Below, piece by piece: positions 61,101-64,000 of a DNA stretch of 64,000 bases. How positions within the stretch are numbered: position 1 is the stretch's first letter; every line of letters starts with the position of its first letter. Below the pieces are notes generated by a model. The model was not told the DNA's origin. It did no database searches and saw only the letters and a list, made by a program, of their open reading frames with translations. Position numbers and translations under genes: made by a program. Source of the stretch: Callipepla californica brunnescens (taxonomy: Eukaryota > Chordata > Aves > Galliformes > Odontophoridae); NCBI GenBank assembly GCA_023055505.1, contig JALIRH010000010.1, positions 1,551,501 through 1,615,500 of the forward strand. Reading direction: 5' to 3'.

Positions 61101-63733
61101 CTTGCTTTGTGTTTTATTTTAAATGATTAACAATTTAAAGCTTTACTTGTGTGAGATAGATATGGCGCTGTTATTTCTATATGGTCCCTAACTGTAGAAT
61201 GCAGTTAAAATGTCATGTGTGTATGCCATCAAATGAATTACCTCTTAGATGTTTGCTAACTACTGTCTTCAGTGACAGTCATAACAGAAGAAAATCAAAT
61301 CCACTGAAGGATCAAAGACTTATGTAGAATGACAATTAACAGATAATAGTGAGCTGATATTCTTTTTCCTTAGGCAAGGTACAGTCAGCTCTGAGGGAAG
61401 GTAGTGAATTATTCTCTGTCTGCTGAATGTGAATGAAACCTGTTCAGCAAGGTGAATAAATAAGCATGGTAATATTTTCAAGTTTTCATACAGGAAACTT
61501 TCCCCCCCTCCTCCACCCTGCCTTTCTTAAAAATGTTCTGAATGCTCATAGCTGAGACTAGTAACACTAAAACTGATACATTGAGGGGGCTGCATATCTT
61601 TTGTTTTGTAACTTTTCTCCTCTGCCCTGATAGGATGTTGGGTTAGAAACCTCTTTAAACTGGAAACTAACCAATTTTGCTTCTAGAAGCAACGATACCT
61701 AATACTTTAAGGTACAAATCAAACTTTTGTGTTTGTGCTGTGTGATGAGGTTTATGAAAAAGTCATGCAAATTCATTGTATTCCTGTAGCAGTCTATAAA
61801 TGTATAGTAAGATTTTTTTAAAAACAAATTGTAACCAAATTCAAACCCAAAGAAAAGGAAAAATTCCATTAGTGTGTCATATTTTGTATGTGAATTAAAG
61901 TTAACAATTGCCTTGTCTAGTAGCAAAAGATATGTAAGCTGTGTGGTGGAAGTGTCACTTGAGGACACATTTTGTAAGTACGTGCCAAAAGGGAATAGCC
62001 TGTCTACTTTGTCAGGCCTTACTTTATTGGCTTATGGCTAGGCTCTTTCATAATACCATGACCTTCTCATATGGAGCTGAATGTATCCGTCCTTTAATTA
62101 TTTTAGTCTCAAAATTTTTAATGAAATTTCCTGTACACTGAACTCTTAACAATTCACTGTGTGATATGCTCAGATAAGTAGGTGCCTGAATTAAAGAAGT
62201 CAATGACATTTATTTTATTTTCTTTGTTGCGCCCTCAATTGCCATACAGTTAAATTCTGTGGTCCTTAAGGATGTTTTCAATGCTCTCTGTATTCTGTGG
62301 TCCTTCATCTATAAAGCTTGTTTCAGATTGTATGTGTTGCAGCAGAGCTGTACTTCATAATGGGTTTTTTAGTCACATTAGCATAAGGCTGAGAAGAGAA
62401 CCTTTCTAAGGTGTTACAGTGAAGCCACACTTACACTGCAGCAGCACTGAATTGCAGGATTCCTGTCCACTGCTTTGTGTTCCTGTTGTTGTGGAAATGG
62501 TCAATGTTAATTATGGATAAGTGAAATGGTTTACTGTGGTCTTGCAAAGATCTGTTGTCATCTCCAAATGATGTACTGGAGATGAGGAGATGTGGAAGAG
62601 ATGGATGTGGAAATTTTTGTCTAACTTTGTCATATCGTAAATAGAAAAACAATTCTGTAACTGTACTGCCATCTTAAATTTTATACACGATCATGACTTC
62701 AAGATACTACTTAATATTTAGTGATGACAACAGATAAGGAGGTAAGTTATCAGGTGAAACTATAGATAGCAAGAAAATAAGCCGTGTGTTCTGGATCAAA
62801 GCACATAAGAAGAGGAATGATGGTATTGATAACTGGTTAGTAGCTGATTCTGGTAACTCAATAGTAGGCCTGATTTGAACAATGTATCTGTGATGATGAT
62901 GTCAAGTAATCAGTTAGAATACAGACATGTAGCTGTTGTCTTGGTGTATAAGTATTAAAGATATGTTTAGTTATTTTATTCATTATTAGTTTTATTAATA
63001 TTTTTAAAATTGTTATTGCATGTGCTTTTTTACTTGAAATTTGTTTGTAAAGCCAATTCCTAAAATTAAATTAAAACACTTCAGTTGACCTTTTCGAGAG
63101 TTAGTGTGAGTGAATTTTTTAAGTGAGAAATGCCAAAGCTATTCATTTCTGGACAAACATAAATCTGAAGAAATCTCTCATAGAAGGAGATAACAGATAA
63201 CACTTTTCAAACTGTAATTATAGTGATTAGGGATAATTTATTAGAAGGTGTCTTGTACTAGAAGCTTTGAGAGAAAACTTGTGCTGTGTTTCTACAGTGC
63301 AGTGCAGGTAGAAAGCTGCATTTGTAAATTTATGCAGTTATCTGACCATTTATGAAAATCCATGTTTGTCTTTTCACTAGAAGATGCTGATCATTATCTG
63401 TCTATTCCACAAGGATAATATGGGCAACTAGTATTGCAACACAATTGCATGTTTGGACCATATCCTTTAATTTCAGAGCAGTTGCACTATATGAGTTATA
63501 CTCAATAAAGATGCTGATTTAGTAATTGCTAATAATTAACATCTAAATTAATTGTTTTTTTTTCTGTGGTTTTGTTTTTCGTCTCTGTAGTATGCCAGTG
63601 TTGAGAAAGATGGAGAGCGTTACATGACCCCAGAAGATTTTGTGCAGAAATACCTAGGACTTTATACAGATCCACGTTACAATCCTAAAACAGTGCAGCT
63701 GTTGGCCGGAGTGGCAGATCAAACTAAAGATGG
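58104..63733 (+). CDS. SLC25A12: SLC25A12 (aralar1/AGC1) coding exons 1-3; 3' part outside window
   Basis: SLC25A12 encodes the mitochondrial inner-membrane aspartate/glutamate carrier, part of the malate-aspartate shuttle. It is activated by Ca2+ at its N-terminal EF-hand domain on the intermembrane side. Exons 58104-58115, 58508-58561 and 63591-63733 join in frame to about 70 residues. They begin [20 protein letters not shown], run through [15 protein letters not shown], and end [13 protein letters not shown]. The calcium loop residues Asp65, Thr67 and Asp69 are in place. The family is near 678 residues; the six-helix carrier domain lies past base 64000. The wording [15 protein letters not shown] and the HAT1 neighbour favour SLC25A12 over its paralogue SLC25A13 (citrin). 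Confidence 0.95.
58116..58507 (+). other. SLC25A12: SLC25A12 intron 1
   Basis: A 392-base, mostly GC-rich intron that ends in ttatttgcag. It holds a GATA-site cluster at 58398-58440. Confidence 0.85.
58398..58440. promoter_or_regulatory. GATA-site cluster with a 17-bp palindrome
   Basis: CTTATCTG and CAGATAAG face each other across one base (58398-58414), giving two WGATAR sites in mirror orientation. A third (TTATCA) lies at 58434-58439, and a weaker GATA core at 58421. It is in SLC25A12 intron 1, about 300 bp from the start codon and at the edge of the CpG island. Confidence 0.6.
58508..58561 (+). CDS. SLC25A12: SLC25A12 coding exon 2
   Basis: This 54-nt exon encodes [18 protein letters not shown], phase 0 on both sides. 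Acceptor tttgcag|GTGCCT and donor TTGCAG|gtaaac. Confidence 0.94.
58751..59023 (-). repeat. unclassified ~270-bp interspersed repeat, copy B
   Basis: This is the inverted partner of 51447-51716. Read on the minus strand it shows the same blocks in the same order (GGAAGGGCTCACC, TCTCCAACAAGAGA, GTGGTGGTCAGCCC, TGGGAGAGGTGGAGCCAGAC, CAGGTACATTGCCTTCACC). It lies antisense to SLC25A12, just as copy A lies antisense to HAT1. Confidence 0.85.
59459..59915 (+). mobile_element. CR1 LINE, 3' end
   Basis: About 460 bp of CR1 3' region in sense orientation to SLC25A12. Recognisable blocks in order are TTCAGTTTTGGGCCCCTCAC, GGGTCTGGAGCAC, CTGGGGAAGAGGAAG, TTGGAACAGGCAGCCCAGG, CATCCCTGGAGGTGCTCAAG and GGTTGGACTGTAT, ending CTATGATTCTGTGA. 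It is 5'-truncated and diverged, with no open reverse transcriptase, so it is a dead copy. CR1 of this type supports a bird genome. Confidence 0.9.
63591..63733 (+). CDS. SLC25A12: SLC25A12 coding exon 3
   Basis: This 143-nt exon encodes [20 protein letters not shown] then [20 protein letters not shown] and VADQTKD, with the first two bases of Gly70. Acceptor tctctgtag|TATGCC and donor GATGG|gtgaga. It contains the Ca2+-loop residues Asp65, Thr67 and Asp69. Confidence 0.96.
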
Positions 63734-64000
63734 GTGAGAAGTTTGATTTTCATTAGAAGCCTGTAATATGTTTCTTTGGTAATTTCATCTTTTAAAATGC
63801 ATTGTTGATTTTATTATTCTTCAAGCTTAATTAGATGAATTGTTTTTAAGTGCCGTAGACTACATTTGTGGAACTCAAGGAAATAGACACAGTTTTGAGC
63901 AGTGTACAGTTTGTTCTTAAAAGAGATTTGACAATTACTGCCAATGCAGAGGAAGATGTACTTCAAATAAGTTTAATGCAGTATGACTGCTTTGGAAAAG
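63734..64000 (+). other. SLC25A12: SLC25A12 intron 3 (partial)
   Basis: The start of the next intron (gtgagaag...). Nothing else is recognised before the window ends. Confidence 0.8.

Larger units (their letters stand above)
58562..63590 (+). other. SLC25A12: SLC25A12 intron 2
   Basis: A 5.0-kb intron. It contains copy B of the ~270-bp repeat (58751-59023) and a CR1 3' end (59459-59915). Otherwise it is AT-rich with no recognised exon. Confidence 0.8.

Noticed and set aside
58104..63733. Assignment to SLC25A13 (citrin)
   Set aside because: Citrin starts MAAAKVALTKR and has a different segment after DFV. The MAVK start, the [15 protein letters not shown] segment and the HAT1 neighbour fit SLC25A12.
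1..64000. CRISPR array, bacterial-style operon, rRNA or tRNA genes
   Set aside because: No regularly spaced direct repeats, no ribosome binding sites with packed frames, and no convincing cloverleaf was seen; the split genes and CR1 repeats show a vertebrate nuclear locus.

Overview
This is a vertebrate nuclear locus, almost certainly from a bird. The genes are split into short exons with GT-AG junctions. A sense-strand CR1 LINE 3' end and a second CR1 scrap are present, introns are moderate in size, and CpG islands sit at the gene starts. A galliform is likely because the HAT1 protein reads like the chicken version as I recall it, but species cannot be fixed from sequence alone. Three genes are recognisable, in an order I know from human 2q31 (there SLC25A12 - HAT1 - METAP1D - DLX1/DLX2), shown here in reverse: METAP1D (minus), HAT1 (minus), SLC25A12 (plus).

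Region by region. 1-33.4 kb is METAP1D, encoding mitochondrial methionine aminopeptidase 1D. Coding exons 1-6 are present and the C-terminal exons lie beyond base 1. Its first intron is 22.6 kb and holds most of the unexplained non-coding sequence, including AT-rich, homeodomain-site-rich stretches that look like developmental enhancers and could belong to the neighbouring DLX1/DLX2 domain. From 33.4 to 40.6 kb is an intergenic interval with a CpG-island promoter at its left edge and a CR1 scrap. From 40.6 to 57.7 kb is the complete HAT1 gene, with 11 coding exons joining into one 408-residue frame. From 57.7 to 58.1 kb is a short GC-rich divergent promoter shared by HAT1 and SLC25A12, with the two ATGs about 0.4 kb apart. 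From 58.1 kb to the end are the first three coding exons of SLC25A12 (aralar, the mitochondrial aspartate/glutamate carrier), with the rest beyond base 64000.

The splice reconstructions are the strongest evidence. Every intron boundary given below preserves the reading frame. Catalytic or ligand residues fall at family-consistent positions: METAP1D H164/D181/D192, HAT1 E176/E265/D266 and QGEGHG 237-242, SLC25A12 D65/T67/D69.

The genes do not form a pathway. Two (METAP1D, SLC25A12) act in mitochondria and HAT1 acetylates newly made histone H4. The remaining sequence is introns and intergenic DNA with transposon relics: CR1, a decayed hAT-like transposase piece, and a two-copy inverted repeat of about 270 bp. 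There are also homopolymer tracts. I see no CRISPR array, rRNA, confident tRNA or operon-like system. The best leads for something undescribed are the candidate conserved non-coding elements, the GATA palindrome cluster in SLC25A12 intron 1, the palindrome near the METAP1D promoter, and the inverted repeat pair.
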